DNA from: Miltoncostaea marina | GTDB lineage: Bacteria > Actinomycetota > Thermoleophilia > Miltoncostaeales > Miltoncostaeaceae | Assembly (NCBI RefSeq): GCF_018141525.1 | Contig: NZ_CP064655.1 | Coordinates: 744,001 to 808,000, forward strand | Direction of reading: 5' to 3' | Length of the DNA: 64,000 bases | Shown: one piece after another, positions 8,770 to 16,429 of the stretch | Numbering within the stretch: the first letter of the stretch is position 1 | Layout: each line of letters begins with the position of its first letter | Program-made: the position numbers and the translations under genes | Notes under the pieces: generated by a model | What the model saw: the letters and a program-made list of their open reading frames with translations, nothing else | The model's database searches: none | Told to the model about the DNA's origin: nothing

Positions 8770-9752
8770 GCCGCCCCCACGGGGACGCTCTCCTCCAGGC
8801 CGTCCGCCAGGCGCTCGAGGGCGCGGATGTCCATGTGGCGGCCGATCACCCGGGGCAGGGCGATGACCGGCACGCCGACCCCCTCGGCCAGGCGCTCGCG
8901 GTAGGCGGCGTCGGCGCGCTGGTGGGCGAGGTGGGCCAGCGCGGCGCGGGCCGCGCCGGCCACGGGCCCCTCGCCGCGGGCCACCCGCTCGAGGGCCGGC
9001 GCGTCGGCCAGCGAGAAGCGCACCGGGCGCACGCCGTTCAGCACCGTGGCGGCCACCGGCAGGCTGTGCTCGCGCAGCAGGGCCGCGGCCTCGACCGCCT
9101 CGGTCACCGCGAGCTCCTCCGGCAGGGCGACGATCACCACGCCGGTGGCCGCCGGGTGCGTGACCACCTCCTGGATGCGGGCCGCCTGGTCGCGGATCGG
9201 GCCGCCCGCCGCGAGCTCCTCCACGTTGCCGGCGGTGGCCAGCAGCGCGATGCCGTGGCCGGTGGCCGGGCAGTCGACGATCACGGTGTCCCACACCGGC
9301 CGCCCGGTGGAGCGGTCGATCGCGATCGCGAGGCTCCAGATCTTGCCCACCGTCACGAGCTCGGGCAGGCCCGGCGCCGCCGCCGCGAAGCTGTGGAAGG
9401 CGCGGCTGCGGGTGAGCACCTCGACCAGGGGGCGGATCTTGAGCTGGCCGGCCAGGTACTCCTCGGTGGCGCGCTCGGCGTCGATCGAGATGCCGAACAG
9501 GCCGGGCGCGAGCTCGGTCTCGCGCTCGCTGCCCACGTCGGCCGCCCGGAACAGGCGCGACACCTGGTGCTGCCCCGCCACCTCGGCCACGAGCGCGCGG
9601 GCCCCCGCCCGGGCCGCCGCGAGCCCCAGGGCCGCCGCCACGGTGCTCTTGCCCGCGCCGCCCTTGCCGAGCACGAAGCGGAGCCGCCGCTCGGCGAGCG
9701 GCGGGCCCGCGCTGGCGTCGTCAGGCCGCAGGCGCGCTCCGGGTGAGGTCAC
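8766..9752 (-). CDS. ArsA/GET3-like ATPase, first of a pair
   Basis: 328 residues with LRFVLGKGGAGKST as the deviant Walker A motif, then VAEVAGQHQVSRLF and VIVDCPATGHGIALL. Together with the downstream gene it forms the conserved actinobacterial ATPase pair. The GTG at 9752 overlaps the end of the zinc-ribbon gene by 32 bases. No other start codon lies between it and the P-loop, so this long overlap seems real unless the zinc-ribbon stop is affected by a sequence error. Confidence 0.86.
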   Translation of the reverse strand: MTSPGARLRPDDASAGPPLAERRLRFVLGKGGAGKSTVAAALGLAAARAGARALVAEVAGQHQVSRLFRAADVGSERETELAPGLFGISIDAERATEEYLAGQLKIRPLVEVLTRSRAFHSFAAAAPGLPELVTVGKIWSLAIAIDRSTGRPVWDTVIVDCPATGHGIALLATAGNVEELAAGGPIRDQAARIQEVVTHPAATGVVIVALPEELAVTEAVEAAALLREHSLPVAATVLNGVRPVRFSLADAPALERVARGEGPVAGAARAALAHLAHQRADAAYRERLAEGVGVPVIALPRVIGRHMDIRALERLADGLEESVPVGAA

Positions 9753-9927
9753 GGGTGCCCTCGCGGAGCCATCCGCGGCGGCCGGCGCGGCCGGTGCAGA
9801 GCGGGCACACCAGGTGGCGCCGGTGCCCGCGGCGGGGGTCCTCGAAGTACTGGGCCGGTTCGCCGGGGAGGACGACCCGCCCGCACACCTCGCAGTCGCC
9901 GGGCCCCTCCGAGGCCCTACGCCGCAT
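9721..9927 (-). CDS. small zinc-ribbon protein
   Basis: 68 residues with two CxxC pairs (CEVC near residue 12 and CPLC about 27 residues later), a likely zinc ribbon, and the phrase VVLPGEPAQYFEDPRRGHRRH between them. The ATG lies inside the last codons of the upstream small gene (eight-base overlap) and its 3' end overlaps the first ATPase by 32 bases. Small zinc-ribbon proteins can bind nucleic acid or act as adaptors. Its position in the ATPase operon suggests a partner role. Confidence 0.72.
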   Translation of the reverse strand: MRRRASEGPGDCEVCGRVVLPGEPAQYFEDPRRGHRRHLVCPLCTGRAGRRGWLREGTRDLTRSAPAA

Positions 9928-10132
9928 CCGCGCCCTCCAGCAGCCGCAGCCGCGCGCGCACGATGCCGAGCACCGACTCGTCCAGGCCGGCCGCGGCGCC
10001 GACGGCGAGCGCCTCCTCGAAGCGGGCGCGGGCACGGTCCCGGGCGCCGGCGTCGTGGCGGTTCTTCAGCGTGTTGTCGCCCGACAACAGCAGCCGCCGC
10101 ACGCGCCGCCGCGCCTCATCGTCCTCGCTCAT
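9917..10132 (-). CDS. small charged helical protein heading the ATPase operon
   Basis: 71 residues, MSEDDEARRRVRRLLLSGDN at the start, then a long amphipathic helix (RARARFEEALAVG...) and a leucine/arginine-rich end. It is preceded by GGAGGAG about seven bases upstream of the ATG, with a possible -10 box TAAGCT further up. I do not recognise a family with confidence. It appears to be the first gene of the unit zinc ribbon - ATPase 1 - ATPase 2 - ThiO. Confidence 0.7.
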   Translation of the reverse strand: MSEDDEARRRVRRLLLSGDNTLKNRHDAGARDRARARFEEALAVGAAAGLDESVLGIVRARLRLLEGADAA

Positions 10133-10196
10133 CGCTCGGCTCCTCCACCGACCGCCGGGAGCGGGAGCTTACCGCCGCGGCGGCCCCCGCGCCCCC

Positions 10197-11063
10197 TCAC
10201 GTGGTGACGAGCCGGCCCTCGAAGAGCGGCACCACGCGGCCGCCGATCTGCACGCCCCGCGGGACGCCGCCCTCGCAGCGCACGCGCACCGCGACCTCGC
10301 CGCCGCGGCCCCCCGGCCGGCCCTGGCGCACGACCATCTCCAGGTCGCCGCCGCCGCCCGCCCCGCCGGCCGCCAGGCAGGCGCCGAGCGCCCCCGCGGC
10401 CGAGCCGGTCACCGGGTCCTCGGGCACGCCGATGAGCGGCGCGAAGTGGCGCACCCGCACCGTGGTGCGGCCGTCGCCGGCGCCGTCGTCGGGCGCGTAC
10501 ACGCTCACCCCGAGCCAGCCGTCGCGCTCGGCGAGCCGCGCCAGCGCGTCGGCGTCGGGCCGCGCGCGCTCGACCTCGCCGGGGCCGTCGGCGCGCAGCA
10601 TCAGCTGCGGCACCCCGGCGCTCCAGACCCGCGCGGCGACCCCGTCGGCGGGGCGCACGCCGGCCGCGGCCGCGGCCTCCCGGGCGTCGGCCTCGGGGCC
10701 CCGCTGCGGCGCCGCCAGCGCCACCGTCGCCACCGGCCCCCGGGCGCGGACGGCCAGCACGCCGGCGGCGGTCTCGAGCCGGCCCTCGTCGCCGAGGCGC
10801 CCCGCCGCGCGCAGCACCCACGTGGCGCCCACCACCGGGTGGCCGGCCAGCGGCAGCTCGCGGCGCGGCGTGAAGATGCGCACGCGGTGGTCGGCGCCGG
10901 CCTCGGTCGGGGGCAGCACGTAGGCGGTCTCCGAGATGCCGAGCTCGGCCGCGAGGGCCTGCATGCGCCCCGCGTCCCAGCCGCCGGCGTCGAGCACGAC
11001 CGCCAGCGGGTTGCCGGTCATGGGGGCCGACGCGAACACGTCCACCCAGGCGAGGGCGCTCAC
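10197..11063 (-). CDS. PhzF-family isomerase
   Basis: 288 residues. The N-terminal phrase WVDVFASAPMTGNPLAVVLD, the catalytic glutamate in ISETAYVLPP, PLAGHPVVGATWVL and the C-terminal EDPVTGSAAGALG are characteristic of the PhzF/diaminopimelate epimerase fold. Family members isomerise small acids; the substrate here is unknown and no phenazine genes are nearby. GTG overlaps the stop of the upstream gene (GTGA). Confidence 0.9.
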   Translation of the reverse strand: MSALAWVDVFASAPMTGNPLAVVLDAGGWDAGRMQALAAELGISETAYVLPPTEAGADHRVRIFTPRRELPLAGHPVVGATWVLRAAGRLGDEGRLETAAGVLAVRARGPVATVALAAPQRGPEADAREAAAAAGVRPADGVAARVWSAGVPQLMLRADGPGEVERARPDADALARLAERDGWLGVSVYAPDDGAGDGRTTVRVRHFAPLIGVPEDPVTGSAAGALGACLAAGGAGGGGDLEMVVRQGRPGGRGGEVAVRVRCEGGVPRGVQIGGRVVPLFEGRLVTT

Positions 11064-12070
11064 CCGGCCCGCGCCTCGGCGACGGCCCGGGCGAGCTCGT
11101 CGGCGACCAGCTCCGGGGCCAGCGAGGAGGGCGCCGGCCGGCCGCGCCCGCCGGCCGGGTAGAGGCGGGCCATGATGACCTCCGCGCCCTCCCAGACCCA
11201 CCGGCCCGGGCCCCGCTCGAGCCCCTGCAGGCGGCGCGCCAGCGGGCCCAGGTCGATCCGCGGCGACAGCGGGCGCGAGACGTAGTCGACCCAGGTCTCG
11301 TAGCGGTGCGCCACCCCGAGCACGCCCTCCGGCGTGACCGTCATCACGCGCATGCGACGGGTGCGCGGGTGCACCGCCATGCGGTGCAGCGGCCGCGGCG
11401 CGCGGACGATCGCCAGGTCGGCGTCGCGGCGCTCCTCGATCGTCGCCGCGCCGGCGTCGAGCAGCGCCGCGTCGGCCTCCACCCGCGACCACTCGGTCGC
11501 CCACAGCAGGCGGTGGCGGCCGGGGTCGCGCAGCAGGCCGCCGACCCGCGGCAGGATGGCGCGGTGCAGCCGGCCGGCGGGGTCGGTGCCGCCCGCGCGG
11601 GCGAGGATGCGCCCGACCTCCGGGAAGGGCGTCGTGGCCCGCTCGGCCATGGCCATGAGGGCGATCGCCACCCGCGGCGCCCAGGGGTCGGTCCACGTGC
11701 CGAAGTCGCCGGCCTCGGCGGCGGCCACGGCCAGGCGCCGCTCCGGCGAGCCGGCCGGTGGCCGCTCCATCAGCAGCCAGATCGCCAGCAGGCCGTCCTC
11801 GTCGTAGTGGTTCGTGGTGACGACGCCCACCTCGGGGCCCTCGGGCGCGGCGGCCAGGTAGCGCTCCACGATGAGCGCGCTGGTGTCGGCGCGCAGGGCG
11901 CCGGGCGTGCCGCTGCCGGGCCAGTGGGAGAGCGAGAGCACCGTGCCCTCGAGCCGGGCGCCGTCCACCTGCACGTTGGGCGCGCCCGCGAGCTCCTCCT
12001 CCGGCACGAACTCCGCGTCCTCGCGCACCCGGGGCAGGCTGCGCGCGTCGGTCGGCGTGGCGGTGCTCAT
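11060..12070 (-). CDS. uncharacterised actinobacterial protein
   Basis: 336 residues without a membrane segment or signal peptide. A notable phrase is TTNHYDEDGLLAIWLLMERP, which recalls DHH-type acidic motifs, and there is a long Arg-rich middle. I do not recognise a characterised family with certainty. It is transcribed from a promoter that faces away from, and overlaps with, the promoter of the 12109 gene, and its stop overlaps the phzF-like start, so the two likely act together. Confidence 0.75.
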   Translation of the reverse strand: MSTATPTDARSLPRVREDAEFVPEEELAGAPNVQVDGARLEGTVLSLSHWPGSGTPGALRADTSALIVERYLAAAPEGPEVGVVTTNHYDEDGLLAIWLLMERPPAGSPERRLAVAAAEAGDFGTWTDPWAPRVAIALMAMAERATTPFPEVGRILARAGGTDPAGRLHRAILPRVGGLLRDPGRHRLLWATEWSRVEADAALLDAGAATIEERRDADLAIVRAPRPLHRMAVHPRTRRMRVMTVTPEGVLGVAHRYETWVDYVSRPLSPRIDLGPLARRLQGLERGPGRWVWEGAEVIMARLYPAGGRGRPAPSSLAPELVADELARAVAEARAG

Positions 12071-12080
12071 CCCGGCCGCG

Positions 12081-12102
12081 ACGATACCTGGGCTGCGATA
12101 CT
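12081..12102. promoter_or_regulatory. back-to-back divergent promoters
   Basis: A minus-strand -10 box (TATCGT, 12081-12086) serves the gene starting at 12070. A plus-strand extended -10 box (TGC then GATACT, 12097-12102) ends six bases before GTG 12109. Only ten bases separate the two boxes, so each promoter's -35 zone lies over the other's start region and both probably cannot be occupied at once. Confidence 0.6.
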
Positions 12103-12108
12103 GCCGGC

Positions 12109-12441
12109 GTGGACTTCGTGGTGGACAACGCCGTGCCGCTCTCGGCGATCGTGCTCGGCGTGCTCGTGCTGGCGGGCCTCGCGGTGCTCGGCCTGGCGGG
12201 CTGGCGCCTGTGGCGGGTGCTGAAGCGCGCGCAGTCGCGGCTCACCGAGGCCGGCGCCGCGCTGGCCGCCGAGGCCGATCGGCTGCAGGCCCAGGCCGCC
12301 GCGCTGCCGGAGCGCCAGGCCGAGCTGCAGGCGGCGATCGCCTCGGTGCAGCGCCGCGCCGCCGTGCTGGGCGTGCTGGCCGGATCGGCGTCGGAGGCCC
12401 TCGCGGTGCTGAAGGCGCCGCTGCGCTACGTCGGACGGTGA
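12109..12441 (+). CDS. membrane-anchored coiled-coil protein
   Basis: 110 residues: one membrane helix (about residues 10-30), then a long Ala/Glu/Gln-rich helix (AEADRLQAQAAALPERQAEL) that should form a coiled coil. It is similar in design to many actinobacterial membrane anchors, function unknown. The GTG is leaderless (GATACT six bases upstream) and its stop overlaps the Ppx/GppA start (GTGA), so the two are one operon. Confidence 0.75.
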   Translation: MDFVVDNAVPLSAIVLGVLVLAGLAVLGLAGWRLWRVLKRAQSRLTEAGAALAAEADRLQAQAAALPERQAELQAAIASVQRRAAVLGVLAGSASEALAVLKAPLRYVGR

Positions 12442-13370
12442 GCGGGGCTGACGGCCGCCTGGCGGTCGTCGACGTCGGCTCCAACTCCGTGCGCCTGCTG
12501 CTGTGCGAGCGCATCGGCCCGGCGGGCCCCGAGGGGGAGCGGCTCGCCACCGTCACGGGGCTCCGGCGGGGCGCCGCGGACGACGGCGCGATCGCCGAGG
12601 ACGCCCTCGCGCGCCTCGACGCCTGCCTCGCCGGCTACGCCGGGCGCATCGCGGCCTTCGCCCCGGCCCGGGTGGTCGCCGTGGGCACGAGCGCGGTGCG
12701 CGACGCGCCGAACGCCGGCCGGGTCGACGCCGTCGTGCGGGCGCGCCTGGGCACCGGCCTCACCGTGCTGAGCGGGGAGCGGGAGGCCGCGGCGGCCTTC
12801 GCGGGCGCGCGCCTCGGCGCGCCGGGCGACGGGGCCGTGATGGTGGTCGACATCGGCGGCGGCTCCACCGAGCTGGTGCGCGGGGGGTCCGGCCCGGAGG
12901 GCGCGGTGAGCCTGCAGCTCGGCGCCGTGCGCCAGACCGAGCGCCACCTGCGCTCCGATCCCCCGGCGCCCGCCGAGGTGGCCGCCCTGCGCGTCGACGC
13001 CGCCGCGCTCCTGGCCGGCGGGCTCGAGGCGATCGGCGGCCCCGCGCCCGCGGTCGGCGTGGCCGGCACGATCACGAGCCTGGCGGCGATCGACCTCGGC
13101 GAGTACCGGCCGGAGCGGGTCCACGGCCACCGGCTCACCCGCGAGCGCGCGGAGGCGCTCACCGCGTCGCTGTGCCGGGCGACGGTCGCGGAGCGCCGCC
13201 GGCTGCCGGGCCTCGACCCGGCCCGCGCCGGCGTCATCGCCGGGGGCGCGCTGATCGCCTGCGCGGTGCTCGAGGCCGCCGGCCTCGACGCCATGACGGT
13301 CAGCGAGCGCGACCTGCTGGACGGCGTGGCGATGGCGGCGTCCCGCCCGGGCGGCGGGTACCCGATGTGA
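12438..13370 (+). CDS. Ppx/GppA exopolyphosphatase family protein
   Basis: 310 residues of the actin-like ASKHA fold. The first phosphate loop is VVDVGSNSVRLLL, the second is MVVDIGGGSTELVRGG, with GTSAVRDAPNAG and GEREAAAAFAGA between them. These enzymes hydrolyse polyphosphate or pppGpp. At this length it is the short, single-module actinobacterial form lacking the C-terminal HD domain. It is coupled by GTGA to the membrane coiled-coil protein. Confidence 0.92.
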   Translation: MSGADGRLAVVDVGSNSVRLLLCERIGPAGPEGERLATVTGLRRGAADDGAIAEDALARLDACLAGYAGRIAAFAPARVVAVGTSAVRDAPNAGRVDAVVRARLGTGLTVLSGEREAAAAFAGARLGAPGDGAVMVVDIGGGSTELVRGGSGPEGAVSLQLGAVRQTERHLRSDPPAPAEVAALRVDAAALLAGGLEAIGGPAPAVGVAGTITSLAAIDLGEYRPERVHGHRLTRERAEALTASLCRATVAERRRLPGLDPARAGVIAGGALIACAVLEAAGLDAMTVSERDLLDGVAMAASRPGGGYPM

Positions 13371-13395
13371 CGATCGTTGCGTACAATCGGGCGCC

Positions 13396-13602
13396 ATGAG
13401 CACGACGCGCACGCCGACCGGCGGGGACGTGATGGAGGGGCGCCGCACGATCATGGCCTCGGGCGCCAACATGCGGCACGTCCGGCACGCCGAGATCCTG
13501 GCCAGGTGGCCGATCCTGCCGGAGGGCTGGGCGAAGGCGATCGAGGACACCCGCCTGTCGTCCGTGGACCGCACGCCGGGCACCGCGAGCTTCGGCCGCT
13601 GA
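13396..13602 (+). CDS. small conserved-looking protein, 68 residues
   Basis: The product has a Thr-rich opening and a compact end (HAEILARWPILPEGWAKAIE, then DTRLSSVDRTPG). I do not recognise a family. TACAAT (13382-13387) ends eight bases before the ATG, a good leaderless promoter. A second ATG twelve codons in is an alternative start. It lies just before tRNA-Leu. Confidence 0.65.
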   Translation: MSTTRTPTGGDVMEGRRTIMASGANMRHVRHAEILARWPILPEGWAKAIEDTRLSSVDRTPGTASFGR

Positions 13603-13643
13603 GCCGGCCGGCCGCCGTCGCGGCCTGGGATAGCCTGGACGCG

Positions 13644-13725
13644 GCCGGAGTGGCGGAACTGGCAGACGCGGGGGACTTAAACTCCTCTGCCCTCGGGCGT
13701 CCGGGTTCGAGTCCCGGCTCCGGCA
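13644..13725 (+). tRNA. tRNA-Leu (anticodon UAA)
   Basis: An 82-base class II tRNA with seven-pair acceptor stem (GCCGGAG/CTCCGGC), anticodon loop CTTAAAC, a long variable arm, and T-loop GGTTCGAGTCC. Anticodon TAA reads UUA, the rarest leucine codon in GC-rich actinobacteria, as bldA does in Streptomyces. CCA is not encoded. A -10 box TAGCCT ends seven bases before the tRNA. Confidence 0.95.
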
Positions 13726-13744
13726 TCCGGGCGGCGGGGGCGCG

Positions 13745-14626
13745 GTGAGCGAGGCGGGCTCGTGGGGCTTCGCGGAGGGCGACGAGATCGCGCCCGGCCG
13801 CCACGCCGTGCGCCTGCTGGGCGGGGGGACGCGGTTCGAGGCCTACCTCGCCTGGGACGACGCGCTGCTGGCGATGGTCGTGGTGAAGGTGCTGCGCCCC
13901 GGGCATGCCGCCCGGCCGGACGCGCTCGAGGGGCTCGCCGCGGAGGTGGAGGCCCTGCGCCGGCTGCAGCACCCGGCGATCGTGCGCTCGTTCGGGCACG
14001 CCCTGGTCGGCCGGCGCCCGCACGTTGTGCTCGAGTTCCTCGACGGGCCGCGCCTGTCGACGCTGCTGCGCCGTCACGGCATGGCGATCGAGCAGGCGCT
14101 GTCGCTGGGGCTGCAGCTGTGCTCGGCCGTCCACTACATGGGCCGCGCCGGGGTGGTGCACCTCGACATCAAGCCGAGCAACGTGATCATGGGCGCGCCG
14201 CCGCGGCTCATCGACCTGAGCGTGGCGCGCACGCTCGACGCCCTCGCCGGGATCCCGGCCGGGGTCGGCACCGACGCCTACATGGCGCCCGAGCAGGCCG
14301 ACCCGGCGCGCCTGGGCGAGATCGGGCCGGCCAGCGACGTCTGGGGGCTCGGCGCGACCCTCTACGAGGCGCTCTGCGGGCGCCGCGCCGTCCCGCGCCC
14401 GCGGGCGGGCGGGCCGCGCCACCCGCAGCTCAGCGTCGCGCCCGAGCCGATCCCCGCCCGCGCCGGCGTGCCGCCGGCGGTTGCCGCGGCGGTGATGGCC
14501 TGCATGAGCCCGTCGCCGGCCGATCGCCCGTCCGCGGCCGAGGTCGCGGCCGTGCTGGAGCCCGCCGTGGCCGCGCTGCCCAAGCCGCGCCTCGGGCGCT
14601 TCCGGCCCGGCGTGCGGCGCGGGTGA
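13745..14626 (+). CDS. cytosolic Ser/Thr protein kinase
   Basis: 293 residues, only a Hanks-type kinase domain. The ATP lysine is in VVVKVL (K48), the catalytic loop is HLDIKPSN (D141), the metal motif is DLS (D157) where DFG is usual, and YMAPEQ stands for APE. The Gly-rich loop is loose (LLGGGTRFEAYL). There is no membrane helix or PASTA sensor, unlike PknB. It starts at GTG 20 bases after tRNA-Leu. The exported repeat protein lies 80 bases downstream and is a candidate functional partner, though it would be on the other side of the membrane. Confidence 0.88.
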   Translation: MSEAGSWGFAEGDEIAPGRHAVRLLGGGTRFEAYLAWDDALLAMVVVKVLRPGHAARPDALEGLAAEVEALRRLQHPAIVRSFGHALVGRRPHVVLEFLDGPRLSTLLRRHGMAIEQALSLGLQLCSAVHYMGRAGVVHLDIKPSNVIMGAPPRLIDLSVARTLDALAGIPAGVGTDAYMAPEQADPARLGEIGPASDVWGLGATLYEALCGRRAVPRPRAGGPRHPQLSVAPEPIPARAGVPPAVAAAVMACMSPSPADRPSAAEVAAVLEPAVAALPKPRLGRFRPGVRRG

Positions 14627-14706
14627 GCGCGCGCTCGTCCGCGCCGCACATGGCGCTGGTCCGTCCGGGGTACGGTGGCTCCACGGCGCACGACGGGGAG
14701 GACGTG

Positions 14707-15417
14707 ATGCTGGGACGGACGGCGGTGGCCGGGCTGGGCGCTGCGGTGCTGCTCGGCGCGGGCGGGGCGGGGGCGATGGCGTTCGACGACGCACGTGACG
14801 GCCCGATCCCGGCCGACATGCGAAAGCCGGAGGACGACGTCGGCGTCGAGCTGGTCGACGACGACGAGGGCGACGGCGACGGCGACGGCGCCAGGGACGA
14901 GATGCAGACCGGCACGGGCACCGGCACGGGCGACGCGGCCACGAGCACGGGCAGCCCGGACACGGCCACGAACTCGGCGACGGAGTCGCGGGCCGGCACG
15001 GGCACCGGCAGCCCGGACACCGCCACGAACACCGGCACGACCTCCGGCGGCCGGGCCGCCGCCGGCGGCGTGCGGGTGTCGGCGGGCCAGCTGCTGATCA
15101 ACCAGCGCATCTCGCAGGCGGCGCTGCGCCGCCTGGCGGTGGTCGAGGCACTGCGGGCGAACCGCCCGCCGCCGCGGGCCCGCGACCGCTCGGACGACGG
15201 GCGCCGGGTGACCGTCTCGGCGGCGCAGCTGCGCATCAACCAGCGCATCGCGCAGGCCGCCGTGCGGCGGGCGAACGCGCTCGCGGGGCGTCCGACCCCG
15301 CCGCGGGCGTCGTCGGGGCGCATCACGCTCTCGGCGCGCCAGCTGCTGATCAACCAGCGCATCTCGCAGGCGGCCGTGCGGCGCGCCAACGCGCTGCTGG
15401 CGGGCGAGCGGCGCTAG
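14707..15417 (+). CDS. exported protein with acidic, Thr/Gly-rich linker and a threefold repeat
   Basis: 236 residues. A signal peptide is clear (MLGRTAVAGLGAAVLLGAGG, cleavage near residue 25). Then comes an Asp-rich stretch (DDDEGDGDGDG) and a Ser/Thr/Gly linker with SPDTATN twice. Three repeats follow at about 124-147, 169-192 and 208-232, each reading (V/L)SA.QL.INQRI.QAA.RR..AL. The ATG is chosen for GGGGAGG five bases upstream. I do not know this repeat. The linker could span a cell wall layer and the helical repeats could bind a surface partner. Confidence 0.78.
   Translation: MLGRTAVAGLGAAVLLGAGGAGAMAFDDARDGPIPADMRKPEDDVGVELVDDDEGDGDGDGARDEMQTGTGTGTGDAATSTGSPDTATNSATESRAGTGTGSPDTATNTGTTSGGRAAAGGVRVSAGQLLINQRISQAALRRLAVVEALRANRPPPRARDRSDDGRRVTVSAAQLRINQRIAQAAVRRANALAGRPTPPRASSGRITLSARQLLINQRISQAAVRRANALLAGERR
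15076..15414 (+). repeat. three coding repeats of the INQRI motif
   Basis: At the DNA level the first and third repeats share a nearly unbroken stretch around CTGCTGATCAACCAGCGCAT, while the second has diverged. Spacing between repeats is about 45 and 39 codons. This points to duplication of one module followed by drift. Confidence 0.8.
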
Positions 15418-15431
15418 CGGAAGGCCGGCGA

Positions 15432-15457
15432 CGGGGCCCCGGCGCGCCGGGGCCCCG
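15432..15457. terminator. 26-bp perfect palindrome between convergent genes
   Basis: Arms CGGGGCCCCGGCG and its exact complement meet without mismatch between the stop of the repeat protein (15417) and the stop of the disordered protein (15463, other strand). It probably serves as a two-way terminator, although neither side has a T-run. Confidence 0.65.
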
Positions 15458-15462
15458 GTCGG

Positions 15463-15801
15463 CTACCGGGTCGGGTCGACCGGCTTCGTCCGCTCGGTGT
15501 CCTGGTTGCCGCCCACGTCGGCGCGGGTCTCCAGGTCGGCGTCGGGCTGGCCCGCGGCCGCGGGGTCGTCCTTCGTCGCCCGCATCGTCTGGCGGGTCTC
15601 GGGGGTCGGGCCCTGCGTGGTGTCGCGCACGTCGTCGTCGCCGGCCGTCTCGCCGATGGCGCTGTCCCCCTCGGCGAAGTCCCTGCCCTCGACGTGCCCG
15701 GCCGGGTGCCGGGTCTCGGGCGTCGGCCCTCGGGAGAGGTCCTCGCCGGACAGGTCCTCGCGCGGGGCGCCGGTCGCCGGGTCGATGTTGTCGTTGTCCA
15801 T
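15463..15801 (-). CDS. highly hydrophilic, disordered protein
   Basis: 112 residues rich in Asp, Glu, Thr, Pro and Gly with no hydrophobic core. GPTPETR occurs twice (in SRGPTPETRHP and TQGPTPETRQT). It resembles hydrophilin-like stress proteins in composition only. GAGGAA lies five bases before the ATG. The related phrase GPTPET also occurs in the next gene upstream. Confidence 0.72.
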   Translation of the reverse strand: MDNDNIDPATGAPREDLSGEDLSRGPTPETRHPAGHVEGRDFAEGDSAIGETAGDDDVRDTTQGPTPETRQTMRATKDDPAAAGQPDADLETRADVGGNQDTERTKPVDPTR

Positions 15802-15889
15802 CGGATTCCTCGAATCCTCGGGTGGCAGTGGGCCGCACCTACCCGCACCCGGCCGGCGCGATGCATCGCCCGGGCGCCCGTCGACGCCC

Positions 15890-16330
15890 TCAGCCCGGCG
15901 AGGGCGTGCCCGAGGCGCGCATGCGCGCGATGGCGCGCTCGATGAGGGCGTCGGCCTCGTCCTCGCCGACGCCCGTCGCGGCGGCGACCTCGGAGAGGGT
16001 CCGGCGCCGCCCCGGCCGCCCGGCCGCGAGCAGGTCGACGCCGAGCCGCGCCTCCACCGCGGCGCGCTCGGCGGCGGGCAGCAGGCCCAGCCGGTCGCGC
16101 TGCAGCGCCAGCTCGGCGACGTTGGAGCAGCCGGTCGCGAGGTGCACGGCGTCCTCCAGCACCGTGACGCGCGCGTGGTCGTCCGCCGAGACGACCGGCG
16201 GCGGCGTCTCGGCGGGCGGCGTCTCGGGGGTGGGCCCCGGGTCGGGCGGGCGGGGCGCCGGGGGCGGCTCGGTGCCCGGCGGGCGCTCGGTCACCGGTGC
16301 CCCCGCGGCGGGGCGGTGTGGGTCGTGCAC
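15890..16330 (-). CDS. protein with Pro/Glu-rich N-terminus and helical C-terminal domain
   Basis: 146 residues. The first 45 are low-complexity Pro/Thr/Glu with GPTPET; the rest is a helical domain (VTVLEDAVHLATGCSNVAEL, then LSEVAAATGVGEDEADALIE) that loosely recalls a helix-turn-helix. AGGAGG lies five bases before the GTG start. Function unknown; the shared GPTPET phrase links it to the 15463 gene. Confidence 0.68.
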   Translation of the reverse strand: MHDPHRPAAGAPVTERPPGTEPPPAPRPPDPGPTPETPPAETPPPVVSADDHARVTVLEDAVHLATGCSNVAELALQRDRLGLLPAAERAAVEARLGVDLLAAGRPGRRRTLSEVAAATGVGEDEADALIERAIARMRASGTPSPG

Positions 16331-16393
16331 GTCGGCCTCCTGGTCGCGTCGACCCCCCGGTACCCCGCGGCGGCGCCGCGCGCACCGGGCGGG

Positions 16394-16399
16394 TACGAT
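16394..16399 (+). promoter_or_regulatory. leaderless -10 box before the aminopeptidase mini-ORF
   Basis: TACGAT ends six bases before GTG 16406, the first codon of a seven-residue mini-ORF that overlaps the aminopeptidase start. Confidence 0.55.
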
Positions 16400-16405
16400 C
16401 GCGCG

Positions 16406-16429
16406 GTGACCGCGGGAGGCCGACGCTGA
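16406..16429 (+). CDS. putative leader mini-ORF MTAGGRR
   Basis: GTG at the predicted transcription start opens a seven-codon frame ending in TGA at 16427-16429. The TGA overlaps the CTG used as the aminopeptidase start (CTGA). GGGAGG, the apparent ribosome-binding site of the aminopeptidase, lies inside it. It could couple translation of the enzyme to the leader. Alternatively one base is missing from the sequence and the enzyme really starts at this GTG. Confidence 0.35.
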   Translation: MTAGGRR

